The translations under genes and the position numbers were made by a program. DNA of 64,000 nt from Paenibacillus sp. LHD-38 (GTDB lineage: Bacteria; Bacillota; Bacilli; Paenibacillales; Paenibacillaceae), in assembly GCF_031157315.1 (NCBI RefSeq), contig NZ_JAVIFU010000031.1, positions 17,952-81,951 on the forward strand. Reading direction: 5' to 3'. A model generated the notes under the pieces. That model worked only from the letters and a program-made list of their open reading frames with translations, did no database searches and was not told where the DNA came from. Positions 51,220 through 60,007 of the stretch are shown piece after piece. Position 1 is the first letter of the stretch. The number at the start of each line of letters is the position of its first letter.

Positions 51220-52362
51220 ATGAAAAATGAAAGAATGCCGCTGTATCAGCAAATTCAGGATTATATTAAAGAGCTCATTCAGTCCTCGGGGCTGAAGCAA
51301 GGTGATCGGATTCCGACCGAGAAGGAACTCATGGAGCTTTTTAATGTGAGTAAAATTACGGTTGTCAATGCCTTGGCTGGGTTATCGAATGAAGGCTCGA
51401 TCACCCGCGTTCCAGGAAGAGGCAGTTTCGTAAATAAAGCGAAGATGGAGACGTCCGATACCGGACGCCCGGCAAGCCATCTGCATGAGCAGCGGGAAAG
51501 CAGCTTTAGGGAAAAAATAATAGGCATCGTGATGCCGACGATTGAAGATTATTTCTCGATACGTTTGATTGACGGGATGCAGAAAGCTCTGCTTGAAAAA
51601 GGATATCGATCTGTGATTCAGTTGTCCGGAGGCCAGCTGGATAAAGAAAAAGAAGCCATAAAGCTGTTTATGGATTTTGGTGTCGAAGGTCTGCTCATTT
51701 TCCCGGTTGACGAAGGGCAGTATAACGAAGAAATTTTAAGCATGAAGTTCAGCGGATTTCCGTTTGTGCTAATCGACCGCTTCTTGCCTGGCGTGGAGAC
51801 GGATTTCATTGCATCGGACGGCCGGATCGGCACGCAGCTTGCGGTAGATTATCTATGGGAGCTGGGTCACCGTGAAATCGCCATATGCTCCGATTCTCCT
51901 ATTCAGACGGTAACGGTTCAAGAACGAATAGACGGATATATGAACGCTCTTAAAAATAAAGGAGCGCTAATTAATCCCGCGCACATTATTACCGAATTCA
52001 GCTTGAGAACATCGGATGATGTTCAAGCTCATCCTTTGTTCAGATATGTGAAAAACCGGATGGCTACCGCCTATATTACATTAAACGGCAGGCTTGGCGC
52101 TTATATTCATCAAATGGCTGAGCTGGCAGGGCTTAATGTGCCGCAGGACTTGTCGATCATTACGTTTGATGATTCGACTGCAATCATGGAAGGCGTCACC
52201 AACTTCACCCACGTAAAGCAGTTCGAGCATGAGATCGGATTTAAAGCGGCAGAGCTGCTGCTTAACCGCATAAACGCCGATGGGGAGCCTAAGGGGAAAT
52301 ACAACAAAATATTAATAAAACCAGAGTTGATTACCCGTCATACGACAAGTGAATGTAAATAA
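51220..52362 (+). CDS. GntR/LacI-type (AraR-like) transcriptional regulator
   Basis: Two-domain repressor of 380 residues. The N-terminal GntR winged helix has P-L-Y-Q-Q-I-Q-D-Y-I, G-D-R-I-P-T-E-K-E-L-M-E-L-F-N-V-S and G-R-G-S-F-V. The C-terminal periplasmic-binding-protein-like sugar sensor of LacI type has I-G-I-V-M-P, G-L-L-I-F-P-V-D, F-V-L-I-D-R, G-H-R-E-I-A and D-L-S-I-I-T-F-D-D. This is the AraR architecture. ATG at 51220 has GGTGA upstream; a GTG at 51208 is the alternative. It probably represses the enzyme/transporter operon directly downstream, where a palindrome overlaps the -35 box. Confidence 0.9.
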   Translation: MKNERMPLYQQIQDYIKELIQSSGLKQGDRIPTEKELMELFNVSKITVVNALAGLSNEGSITRVPGRGSFVNKAKMETSDTGRPASHLHEQRESSFREKIIGIVMPTIEDYFSIRLIDGMQKALLEKGYRSVIQLSGGQLDKEKEAIKLFMDFGVEGLLIFPVDEGQYNEEILSMKFSGFPFVLIDRFLPGVETDFIASDGRIGTQLAVDYLWELGHREIAICSDSPIQTVTVQERIDGYMNALKNKGALINPAHIITEFSLRTSDDVQAHPLFRYVKNRMATAYITLNGRLGAYIHQMAELAGLNVPQDLSIITFDDSTAIMEGVTNFTHVKQFEHEIGFKAAELLLNRINADGEPKGKYNKILIKPELITRHTTSECK

Positions 52363-52372
52363 GAAGATAAGC

Positions 52373-52427
52373 AAGAAAAGGCTGTTTGGTCTGTCATCCA
52401 CGATGACAAACCGAACGGCCTTTTCTT
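52373..52427 (+). terminator. Intrinsic terminator of the regulator gene
   Basis: AAGAAAAGGC (52373-52382) pairs with GCCTTTTCTT (52418-52427), with inner GTTTGGT/ACCGAAC-type and TGTCAT/ATGACA pairs. Confidence 0.85.
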
Positions 52428-52731
52428 ATGGCTCGGGAAATTGAGGGAATGATTTACGACTTGGCGAAGGATTCATTTTTTCGAAGAATTGATTTGGAAT
52501 CGTCAAAACGCTCTTTTAAATACATATTCAATATATTCATATCAAAAACCATTGAAAATCGACAGGATTTATCACCAAATGACAACGAAAATTATATAAA
52601 ATAGGTTGAAAGGTAGTGGTTAAATGCAATTTTCACTCCTTTTAGTGCTTCTGAATTAACGTTTCGTCATTTATATTCATCTTTTTTGAAATCGACGGTG
52701 CAATCAGTATGGATAAAAAGCTTATAAAATT
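52428..52731. other. AT-rich intergenic region with an operator-like palindrome
   Basis: No gene seen. ATATTCAATAT (52524-52534) is an 11-bp palindrome repeated, with the central base changed, at the promoter downstream. The rest is low-complexity A/T-rich sequence. Confidence 0.4.
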
Positions 52732-52763
52732 ATATTGAATATATAGATATTAAAGGTTATACT
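52732..52763 (+). promoter_or_regulatory. Promoter with overlapping palindrome for the mannoside locus
   Basis: TTGAAT (52735-52740), a 17-bp spacer and TATACT (52758-52763). The -35 box lies inside the palindrome ATATTGAATAT (52732-52742), whose sister is about 208 bp upstream. Two such sites suit a looping repressor, most simply the GntR/LacI-type protein encoded upstream. Confidence 0.55.
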
Positions 52764-52830
52764 GAGGAAGGAAAAACCAACCTTATTCATTTATCGAAAA
52801 GAAGGAAAACCCGGTAAGGAGGTCTTGCGC

Positions 52831-55020
52831 TTGGCCAGAGATCGAAGGGAAGAAAGAACAGGCTTTCAGGAATCTGCTCCCTATCGCGCTGCATATGACT
52901 TGCAGACAGATTTCATCATGGTGTATGGGATCGATGATACGATGCCTGAACGGATCCGGCAGTGGAAGGAAAAAGGCTATATCGTTCACTTGATGACCGG
53001 AGTGGCATGGGGTAATTACCAAAAATATCTGAATGGCGAAATAGATGGGCGGAGCCACTGGGATGAAGCGCAGACGGACAGAAACGGAGATCACATCATA
53101 CATGGCGTTACACCAGATATTCCATATATGGTACCGACCCTCTCTTATACGAGTTTTTTGGCAGGACCCATTCGTCTTGCGGTTGATGCGGGCGTTGAAG
53201 CGATTCATTTGGAGGAGCCTGAGTTTTGGGTAAACGGCGGCTATTCCGAAGCGTTCAAACGGGAATGGAGGCTGTATTATAAGGAGCCGTGGTCGGCCCC
53301 GCACGAATCCCCGGATGCGCAGTTCAGAGCTTCGAAGCTAAAAGCGTACTTATACACGCGCAGTCTGGATCGTTTGTGCACGGAATTAAAGGAATATGCT
53401 TTGACGACGTATGGCCGGGACTTACGATTTTATGTCCCAACGCACAGTCTGATCAACTACACGCAATGGAGAATCGTCAGTCCGGAGTCGCAGTTGCTCG
53501 ACCTTCCCTCCATTGACGGTTACATTGCCCAGATTTGGACCGGAACCTCAAGGACGGCCAATGTATACCACGGCATACGGAAAGAAAGGACTTTTGAAAC
53601 CGCCTATCTCGAATATGGCATCATGCAGGAGCTGGTCAGGGGTACGGACCGGCGGATGTGGTTTCTACATGATCCGATCGAAGACAATCCGAACTATACA
53701 TGGACGGATTATAAGCAGAACTACTTCCAGATCGTTACAGCATCGCTCCTGCATCCAGCCGTTTCCCATTATGAGGTGTCCCCATGGCCGAAACGGGTTT
53801 TTGAAGGGAAATACCCTTCGGAGGATGGAAAAGGGAAAGAAGGAATCCCGCCGGAGTATGCAACGACGCTGTTGAACGTAATGCACACGCTTGGGAATAT
53901 GGAACAAGAGCTGGAGCAGACGGACGAAACGATGCAGCAAGTCGGGGTTTTGATTGCGGATTCGGCTATGTTTCAGCGTTTAAGGATGGACGACCAAGCG
54001 CCTGACCAACTCACTAAATATGATGGTACAAATCCAGAGGCCTTCGGAATGGATGGGGATACGGAGATGCTTGATTTCTCCCCTTTCTACGGGCTCGCGC
54101 TGCCCTTGCTCAAACACGGAATTCCGGTTCGCCCTGTCCAGCTCGACAACGTGCGGCGGTTCCCCCATTACTTGAAGGACTATCGGGTGCTGCTGCTCAG
54201 CTACGAATTTATGAAACCGGAATATCCGGATCTTCATTTCGCTTTAGCCGGATGGGTCAGGAACGGAGGCGCGCTGGTGTATGTCGGAGACGACTCCGAT
54301 GCGTACCACAGCATTCGCGCTTGGTGGAATGAGGGCGGTTCGGATTATTATTCTCCCCGCGAGCATCTATTTGAGCAGTTGGACCTGCAGGGAGCTGGGA
54401 ACGGCGTATTTCATGCAGGCAAAGGTGCAGTCGGTTATCTAGCCGTTGCCCCCGATGAATGTGCGAAATCGGTTGAAGGCGCTGCAGCCTTACGCAGGAC
54501 GGTTGCGGAGACGATTAAAGCACTCGGAGATCCGGGTTTCCAGCTGCAGCCAAAGCATTATTTCCAGATGCGGCGCGGTCCTTATATCATTGCAGCCGTA
54601 CTGGATGAATCGATTGCGGATACGCCGCTAACGATTTCGGGCCAATTGGTCGATCTGTTCGATCCAGCGCTTTCCGTGCTGCAAGAAGTTAAGATTGAAG
54701 CCGGTGAACAAGCATTTTTGTTCGATTTGGAGAAAGGCCGGCCTGTTGACGTTGCAATCGGCTGTATCGCAGCGTCATCGCGGATCGAAGCACTCACCTT
54801 GAGTGAAGCGGGATTTGAATTTCAGGTAAAGGGACCCGGAAATATGCGGGCGGCGGCGCGATTCTATTGTCCGCGCCAGCCAGTATCTGCCGTACTGGAT
54901 TACCGTGGCGAGACGGAATCGATTCCGTTCGAGTGGGATGCGGCTTCGGAAACGGTTTTACTCCAGTATTACCATTTGAGCGATACTGATGTCGTAGTGA
55001 AAGTAAACTTTGAAGCTTGA
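52831..55020 (+). CDS. Uncharacterised TIM-barrel-like protein, candidate glycoside hydrolase
   Basis: I cannot assign this 729-residue protein to a named family. The first 330 residues look like a (beta/alpha)8 glycosidase barrel: a strand ending F-I-M-V-Y-G-I-D-D, I-V-H-L-M-T-G-V-A-W-G, and A-I-H-L-E-E-P-E-F (Glu129/Glu131 at the usual acid/base position after beta-4). Further along are R-F-Y-V-P-T-H-S and V-S-H-Y-E-V-S-P-W-P (Glu315, possible nucleophile). A glutamine-amidotransferase-like domain (R-V-L-L-L-S-Y-E-F-M, then G-G-A-L-V-Y-V-G-D) and C-terminal beta domains follow, as in GH42-like enzymes. No signal peptide. Start: TTG at 52831 with AAGGAGG eight bases upstream; TTG at 52825 is too close. 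First gene of an operon with GH38 and a sugar importer. Confidence 0.6.
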   Translation: MARDRREERTGFQESAPYRAAYDLQTDFIMVYGIDDTMPERIRQWKEKGYIVHLMTGVAWGNYQKYLNGEIDGRSHWDEAQTDRNGDHIIHGVTPDIPYMVPTLSYTSFLAGPIRLAVDAGVEAIHLEEPEFWVNGGYSEAFKREWRLYYKEPWSAPHESPDAQFRASKLKAYLYTRSLDRLCTELKEYALTTYGRDLRFYVPTHSLINYTQWRIVSPESQLLDLPSIDGYIAQIWTGTSRTANVYHGIRKERTFETAYLEYGIMQELVRGTDRRMWFLHDPIEDNPNYTWTDYKQNYFQIVTASLLHPAVSHYEVSPWPKRVFEGKYPSEDGKGKEGIPPEYATTLLNVMHTLGNMEQELEQTDETMQQVGVLIADSAMFQRLRMDDQAPDQLTKYDGTNPEAFGMDGDTEMLDFSPFYGLALPLLKHGIPVRPVQLDNVRRFPHYLKDYRVLLLSYEFMKPEYPDLHFALAGWVRNGGALVYVGDDSDAYHSIRAWWNEGGSDYYSPREHLFEQLDLQGAGNGVFHAGKGAVGYLAVAPDECAKSVEGAAALRRTVAETIKALGDPGFQLQPKHYFQMRRGPYIIAAVLDESIADTPLTISGQLVDLFDPALSVLQEVKIEAGEQAFLFDLEKGRPVDVAIGCIAASSRIEALTLSEAGFEFQVKGPGNMRAAARFYCPRQPVSAVLDYRGETESIPFEWDAASETVLLQYYHLSDTDVVVKVNFEA

Positions 55021-55046
55021 TCATTTTCTGAAAAAGGAGACAGGAT

Positions 55047-58000
55047 ATGCCATATGAAATTGTAAGGCCGGAGCAGATGAAATCGATGATAAATGAGTGG
55101 AAGGAACAAATTTATATACCGCTGGAGGATTTGCGCGTTACGGCTTGGGTGACGCCGGAACCTGTTCCCTATGAACAGCGAAAGTCTGGACGGCTCGTAG
55201 AACTCTCGCCCGGTGATCGATGGGGAAATTTGTGGGACTGCGCTTGGTTTCATTTTAGCGGCAAGCTGCCGGAATCCGCCAAAGGCGCCAAGATCGTATT
55301 GCTCATCGATATAAACGGCGAGCTGTGCCTTGTCGACGACGAGGGCTCACCGGTGCAGGGATTGACGAACATCAACTCGGAATACGATTATTCCCTTGGC
55401 TTGCCGGGCAAACGGGTCGTTCACGTGAGCGAATCGTCAACAGGTAAAGAGACGGTCGATCTGTGGGGCGATGGGGGCTGCAATGATTTATTCGGGCGTT
55501 TCCGCAGCGGGACGCTGAAAGAAGCCAGTATCGCCGTATGCCGGGAGGAAGTACGGCAGCTCTATTACGATGCTGAGGTACTGCTTGAAACGGCGGAACG
55601 GCTGCACGCCGGCTCGGCGCGGAAAGAACGGATACTGCAGGCATTGTATGAGGTATCTCTGCTGCTTACCGAATTGTCAGATGACCGTGTCGGCAAAGCA
55701 AGGCAAATACTTGGCGATCAGCTTGCGAAACGAGGCGGAGACCCGGTACTGAAGATTAGCGCCGTCGGCCATGCGCATCTCGACCTGGCCTGGCTTTGGC
55801 CGATCCGTGAAACCATCCGTAAAGGCGCGAGAACCTTCTCGACGGCGCTGCGCATGATGGAACGATACCCAGACTATGTGTTCGGAGCGAGCCAGCCCCA
55901 GCTCTATGATTGGATGAAGAAGCATTATCCTAAGCTGTACGAGCAGATCGGACAGCGTGTGAGGGAAGGGCGCTGGGAGCTTCAGGGTGCAATGTGGGTA
56001 GAATCGGATACGAATGTGCCCGGCGGAGAATCGCTTGTCCGGCAGATTTTGTACGGGAAGCGGTATTTTCAGAAGGAATTCGGTCAAGAGATGAAATCGC
56101 TGTGGATGCCGGATGTATTCGGGTATACCGCGAGCCTGCCGCAGCTGCTGAAAAAATCAGGCGTCGATTACATGATGACGCAGAAGCTGTCCTGGAGCGT
56201 GTATAACAAACATCCTCACCATACCTTTATGTGGCAGGGTATCGACGGTACGGAGGTGCTGATGCACATGCCGCCGGAAGATACATACAACAGCCCGGCA
56301 GCGCCGCGCTCCATTATAAAGGCGGAAACGGAATATTTGGATAAAAACGTGTCGGACAACTGTCTCATGCTTTTCGGAATCGGAGATGGCGGCGGAGGTC
56401 CTGGTGAAGAGCATCTGGAACGGCTGGCCCGCGAGAAAAATTTGCTTGGTTTGAGTCCAGTAGAGCAAGAGCCGTCTTCGGTCTTTTTCGAGAAGCTGAA
56501 TGAAGGCAAGGATCGCTATCAAACATGGCGCGGAGAGTTGTATCTGGAGAAGCATCAGGGAACGTTAACGAGCCAAGCACGCAACAAATGGTACAACCGA
56601 AAGCTGGAGAAAGCGCTGCGGGAGCTGGAGTTTGCCGCGGTGCTTGCCGGAATGGCGAATGGGAACCCGTATCCGGCAGAGGAGCTGGAGGAGATCTGGA
56701 AAGAGGTATTGCTGTACCAGTTCCATGATATTTTACCGGGCTCCTCGATTAAACGGGTATATGATGAGTCGCTTGAACGTTATGCGATACTGCAGGAACG
56801 TGTCGAGAGCATGATTGCCGAAACCTACGGAACATTGGCTAGGCAGCTGCCTGAGGAAGGTGGAGGCAAGCAGCTCGCCGTGTTTAACTCCTTGTCTTGG
56901 GAACGCAATGAATGGGTGAAGAAGGACGGGCAATGGATGCGCGTAAGCGTGCCGTCGATGGGATACGCGACCGCAGAACCGATTGCAGCTTCAGAGGCAG
57001 CAGCCGAGTCAGCGGCCGCGGCGGAAGTGAGAATGGTATCTTCGGTTCCGGAGCCGCAGGCTCAAGCTTCAGCCCGTTTCGTGGAAAACGATCTTCTTGC
57101 GATCACTCTGGCAGCAGACGGCTCGATCGCGTCGATTTACGATAAGGAGCACCGGCGGGAAGTTGTTCAGCGGGACCAGCGCGCCAATGAACTGCGCATT
57201 TATCATGATTCGGGTGACGCATGGGATTTCCGCCAGGATTACCGCCAGACTGGCGGGATGCTGCTTCTGCCGGACGAAACCGCTGAATTCACAGATGGTC
57301 CCACGTCAGGTCTTATACAACGGTACCGGTTCGGGGAGTCCGTGTTAACGCAAAAAATTGTGCTGACCCAAGGCAGCAGAAGAATCGATTTCGCAACCGA
57401 AGTCGATTGGCGGGAATCAGGAAAAATGCTCCGCACGGCTTTCCCGGTAAATGTACGTACAGAAAGCGTCAGCTGCGAAATCCAGTTCGGCTATTTGAAG
57501 CGTCCGACCCACCGCAATACGATGTGGGATTACGCTAAGGATGAAATTTGCGCCCATCATTGGGTAGACCTCTCGGAACCGGATTACGGCGTAGCGCTGC
57601 TTAACGATTGCAAGTATGGGCACCGCGCGGATGGAAATGTGCTCGATTTAAACCTTTTGCGCAGCACTTCCAGTCCCGACCCCGAAGCGGATCGGGCGAT
57701 GCATACCTTCACTTATTCGCTCTATCCGCATCAAGGAGACCATGTGCAAGCCGAGGTCTACAAGCAAGGCTATGAGTTGAATATCCCGCTGCGGCTAATC
57801 GCTATTCCGCAGTCCGATGATTCAGACAGACTTCCGGCATCGCAGATGTTTCTGCATCCGAATCACCCGAATGTCATGGTGGAAGCCGTAAAGAAGGCAG
57901 AGGACGGAGAGGATCTCATCGTCCGGATGTACGAAACGGCGGGGACAAGCGTGCAAACGCCGTTGTCCTTCGGATTCCATGTCGAGAAGGCATGGCTGGC

Positions 58001-58121
58001 TGATTTGATGGAGGAAAAAATCGAATCCCTACCTTTGGACGGTGGAAAAGTAGAGCTTACTTTTACCCCGTTTGAGATCAAAACGCTGCGATTGACACAT
58101 CAAGCTACGATTCTTAAGTAA
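55047..58121 (+). CDS. GH38 alpha-mannosidase
   Basis: Cytoplasmic alpha-mannosidase of 1024 residues. An N-terminal beta domain (about 1-230) is followed by the GH38 catalytic domain with zinc site G-H-A-H-L-D-L-A-W-L-W-P (His244, Asp246) and nucleophile Asp356 in W-M-P-D-V-F-G-Y. The second zinc His is in G-D-G-G-G-G-P-G-E-E-H-L or nearby. A middle helical domain and large C-terminal beta domains complete the fold (about 650-1024). Full length, no signal peptide. AAAAAGGAGA precedes ATG, 26 bp after the previous gene. It defines alpha-mannosides as the likely substrate of this locus. Confidence 0.94.
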   Translation: MPYEIVRPEQMKSMINEWKEQIYIPLEDLRVTAWVTPEPVPYEQRKSGRLVELSPGDRWGNLWDCAWFHFSGKLPESAKGAKIVLLIDINGELCLVDDEGSPVQGLTNINSEYDYSLGLPGKRVVHVSESSTGKETVDLWGDGGCNDLFGRFRSGTLKEASIAVCREEVRQLYYDAEVLLETAERLHAGSARKERILQALYEVSLLLTELSDDRVGKARQILGDQLAKRGGDPVLKISAVGHAHLDLAWLWPIRETIRKGARTFSTALRMMERYPDYVFGASQPQLYDWMKKHYPKLYEQIGQRVREGRWELQGAMWVESDTNVPGGESLVRQILYGKRYFQKEFGQEMKSLWMPDVFGYTASLPQLLKKSGVDYMMTQKLSWSVYNKHPHHTFMWQGIDGTEVLMHMPPEDTYNSPAAPRSIIKAETEYLDKNVSDNCLMLFGIGDGGGGPGEEHLERLAREKNLLGLSPVEQEPSSVFFEKLNEGKDRYQTWRGELYLEKHQGTLTSQARNKWYNRKLEKALRELEFAAVLAGMANGNPYPAEELEEIWKEVLLYQFHDILPGSSIKRVYDESLERYAILQERVESMIAETYGTLARQLPEEGGGKQLAVFNSLSWERNEWVKKDGQWMRVSVPSMGYATAEPIAASEAAAESAAAAEVRMVSSVPEPQAQASARFVENDLLAITLAADGSIASIYDKEHRREVVQRDQRANELRIYHDSGDAWDFRQDYRQTGGMLLLPDETAEFTDGPTSGLIQRYRFGESVLTQKIVLTQGSRRIDFATEVDWRESGKMLRTAFPVNVRTESVSCEIQFGYLKRPTHRNTMWDYAKDEICAHHWVDLSEPDYGVALLNDCKYGHRADGNVLDLNLLRSTSSPDPEADRAMHTFTYSLYPHQGDHVQAEVYKQGYELNIPLRLIAIPQSDDSDRLPASQMFLHPNHPNVMVEAVKKAEDGEDLIVRMYETAGTSVQTPLSFGFHVEKAWLADLMEEKIESLPLDGGKVELTFTPFEIKTLRLTHQATILK

Positions 58122-58135
58122 AGGAGGTACGGCTT

Positions 58136-59047
58136 ATGATAGCATCTCTGCTGTGGAAGAGGATCTGGCAGCATAAAGTGTTTTACTTATTTCTGCTGCC
58201 CGGCATCGTCTGGTTTTTCATCTTTTCCTATGTTCCCTTATTCGGTATTCAGGTAGCTTTCCGGGATTACACCTTCTCGGGAGGCTTTACCGGAAGCCCA
58301 TGGGCCGGGATGAAATATTTTCAGCAATTTTTCGATTATTACAAGTTCGAAGAGATCCTTCGCAATACGATTATCATCAGCTTCCTGAAGCTGGCGATCG
58401 GTTTCCCGATGCCGATTGTGCTGGCGATTCTATTAAACGAGGTTCGAAACCTTAAATTTCAGAAAACCGTGCAAACGCTTTCCTACCTGCCGCATTTCGT
58501 TTCCTGGATTGTCGTCGTCACCCTGATGCAGCGGCTTTTAACGTTAAATGGCGGTCCGGTTAACGAGATGTTGATGGCTCTTGGCATGAAGCCTATCCAA
58601 TTCCTGTACAACACATCATGGTTCTATCAAGTCATCGTCGGTTCGGAAATCTGGAAGAGCATCGGCTGGAACTCCATCATTTATATGGCCGCGATTGCCG
58701 GCATTGATCAGCAGTTGTATGAAGCGGCAAAGATTGACGGAGCGAACCGGTTCAGGCAAATTTGGCATGTGACGCTGCCGGGTGTACGCAATATCGCTAT
58801 AATTCTTTTCATTCTATCGATCGGAAGCTTGATGAGCGCCGGATACGAGCAGCTTCTCCTTCTAAGCGGACCGGCTACTGCCGGAATCGGCAGCGTTCTG
58901 GATGTGCATGTCATTCAATCCGGCATAAGCGAGGGCAGGCTCAGCTACGCGGCTGCGGTGGGACTGTTCCAAAGCGTCATTGGCTTGATTCTGATTCTGA
59001 CGGTCAACCGAATCGCTCGCAAAGCCAGCGACGTATCCCTCTTCTAA
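58136..59047 (+). CDS. Sugar ABC transporter permease, LplB type (second system)
   Basis: Permease of 303 residues. The first TM helix is at about 17-35 (F-L-L-P-G-I-V-W-F-F-I-F-S-Y-V-P), followed by F-R-D-Y-T-F. The EAA loop E-A-A-K-I-D-G-A-N-R-F-R-Q is near residue 199. AAAGGAGG precedes ATG, 14 bp after the mannosidase stop. It pairs with the next gene; again there is no ATPase in the operon. Similar in layout to the permease at 24521 but clearly a different paralogue. Confidence 0.94.
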   Translation: MIASLLWKRIWQHKVFYLFLLPGIVWFFIFSYVPLFGIQVAFRDYTFSGGFTGSPWAGMKYFQQFFDYYKFEEILRNTIIISFLKLAIGFPMPIVLAILLNEVRNLKFQKTVQTLSYLPHFVSWIVVVTLMQRLLTLNGGPVNEMLMALGMKPIQFLYNTSWFYQVIVGSEIWKSIGWNSIIYMAAIAGIDQQLYEAAKIDGANRFRQIWHVTLPGVRNIAIILFILSIGSLMSAGYEQLLLLSGPATAGIGSVLDVHVIQSGISEGRLSYAAAVGLFQSVIGLILILTVNRIARKASDVSLF

Positions 59048-59060
59048 AGGAAGTGACGAG

Positions 59061-59954
59061 ATGAAACGCCATTTGTCCATTTTCACGACAATCAACTATA
59101 TTTTTCTGGCTTTGGTCGGATTTTCGATGATTTACCCGTTCATTTACATTCTCGTTTACTCGTTGAACGACGGGAAAGATTCGATGCTCGGCGCCTTATA
59201 TTTCCTGCCGCGCAAACTCACGCTGGATAATTACGCGGAGGTGTTTGAAAACGCCCGCATTTGGAAGGCATACAAAATCACGTTGATGCGGACGCTTCTA
59301 GGCACTTTCCTGCATGTGGGGCTAAGTACGTTGATGGCGTACGCCTTGTCCAAAAAGTCGCTGCCGGGGAGATCGTTTTTCGCTTTCTATATTTTCCTGC
59401 CGACCATCTTCAGCGCGGGTTTCATTCCGTTTTTTATCACCCTTCAAAAGCTTCATTTGATCAACACCTTCTGGGTGTACGTCATTCCAATGCTGTTTAA
59501 CTTCATGCACATTGTCATCATTCGAACCTTCTTGCAAGGAATACCCGAGGAGCTGGAGGAGTCGGCACGGATTGACGGGTACGGTGATTTTCAGATTTTC
59601 ATGCGCATCATTTTGCCGCTTTCGGGTCCGGTGCTTGCGACGATCTCATTATTTATCGGCGTCGCCCACTGGAACGATTGGTTTACGGGCGCCTACTACG
59701 TGTCGGATAAAGATTTGATTCCCGTACAAACGCTGCTGCAGGAGATGCTGACGCAAGCGGAGGCTTTATCTTCTTCCATGCAGCGATCGGCGCAGCAGGG
59801 CGGCCAGACCATCAGCGGCAGCGCGGCCGGATCCACGCCGGAATCGCTTCGGATGGCACTGCTCGTTATTACCGTTTTCCCGATCCTTTGCATCTATCCG
59901 TTCTTGCAGCGGTATTTCGTAAAGGGTGTCATGATCGGCTCGGTTAAAGGATAA
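59061..59954 (+). CDS. Sugar ABC transporter permease, LplC type (second system)
   Basis: Permease of 297 residues with TM1 at about 12-35, S-L-N-D-G-K-D-S after it, F-S-A-G-F-I-P-F in the third helix region, and the EAA loop E-S-A-R-I-D-G-Y-G-D. Near the end come S-T-P-E-S-L-R-M-A and R-Y-F-V-K-G-V. It carries a serine/glutamine-rich loop near residues 230-260, longer than in the paralogue at 25493. AAGGAAGTGACGAG precedes ATG. Confidence 0.94.
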   Translation: MKRHLSIFTTINYIFLALVGFSMIYPFIYILVYSLNDGKDSMLGALYFLPRKLTLDNYAEVFENARIWKAYKITLMRTLLGTFLHVGLSTLMAYALSKKSLPGRSFFAFYIFLPTIFSAGFIPFFITLQKLHLINTFWVYVIPMLFNFMHIVIIRTFLQGIPEELEESARIDGYGDFQIFMRIILPLSGPVLATISLFIGVAHWNDWFTGAYYVSDKDLIPVQTLLQEMLTQAEALSSSMQRSAQQGGQTISGSAAGSTPESLRMALLVITVFPILCIYPFLQRYFVKGVMIGSVKG

Positions 59955-60007
59955 CGGTCCGCTCCAAGGACTTTATCATATAACATAACTCGAAATGGAG
60001 GGTTAAT

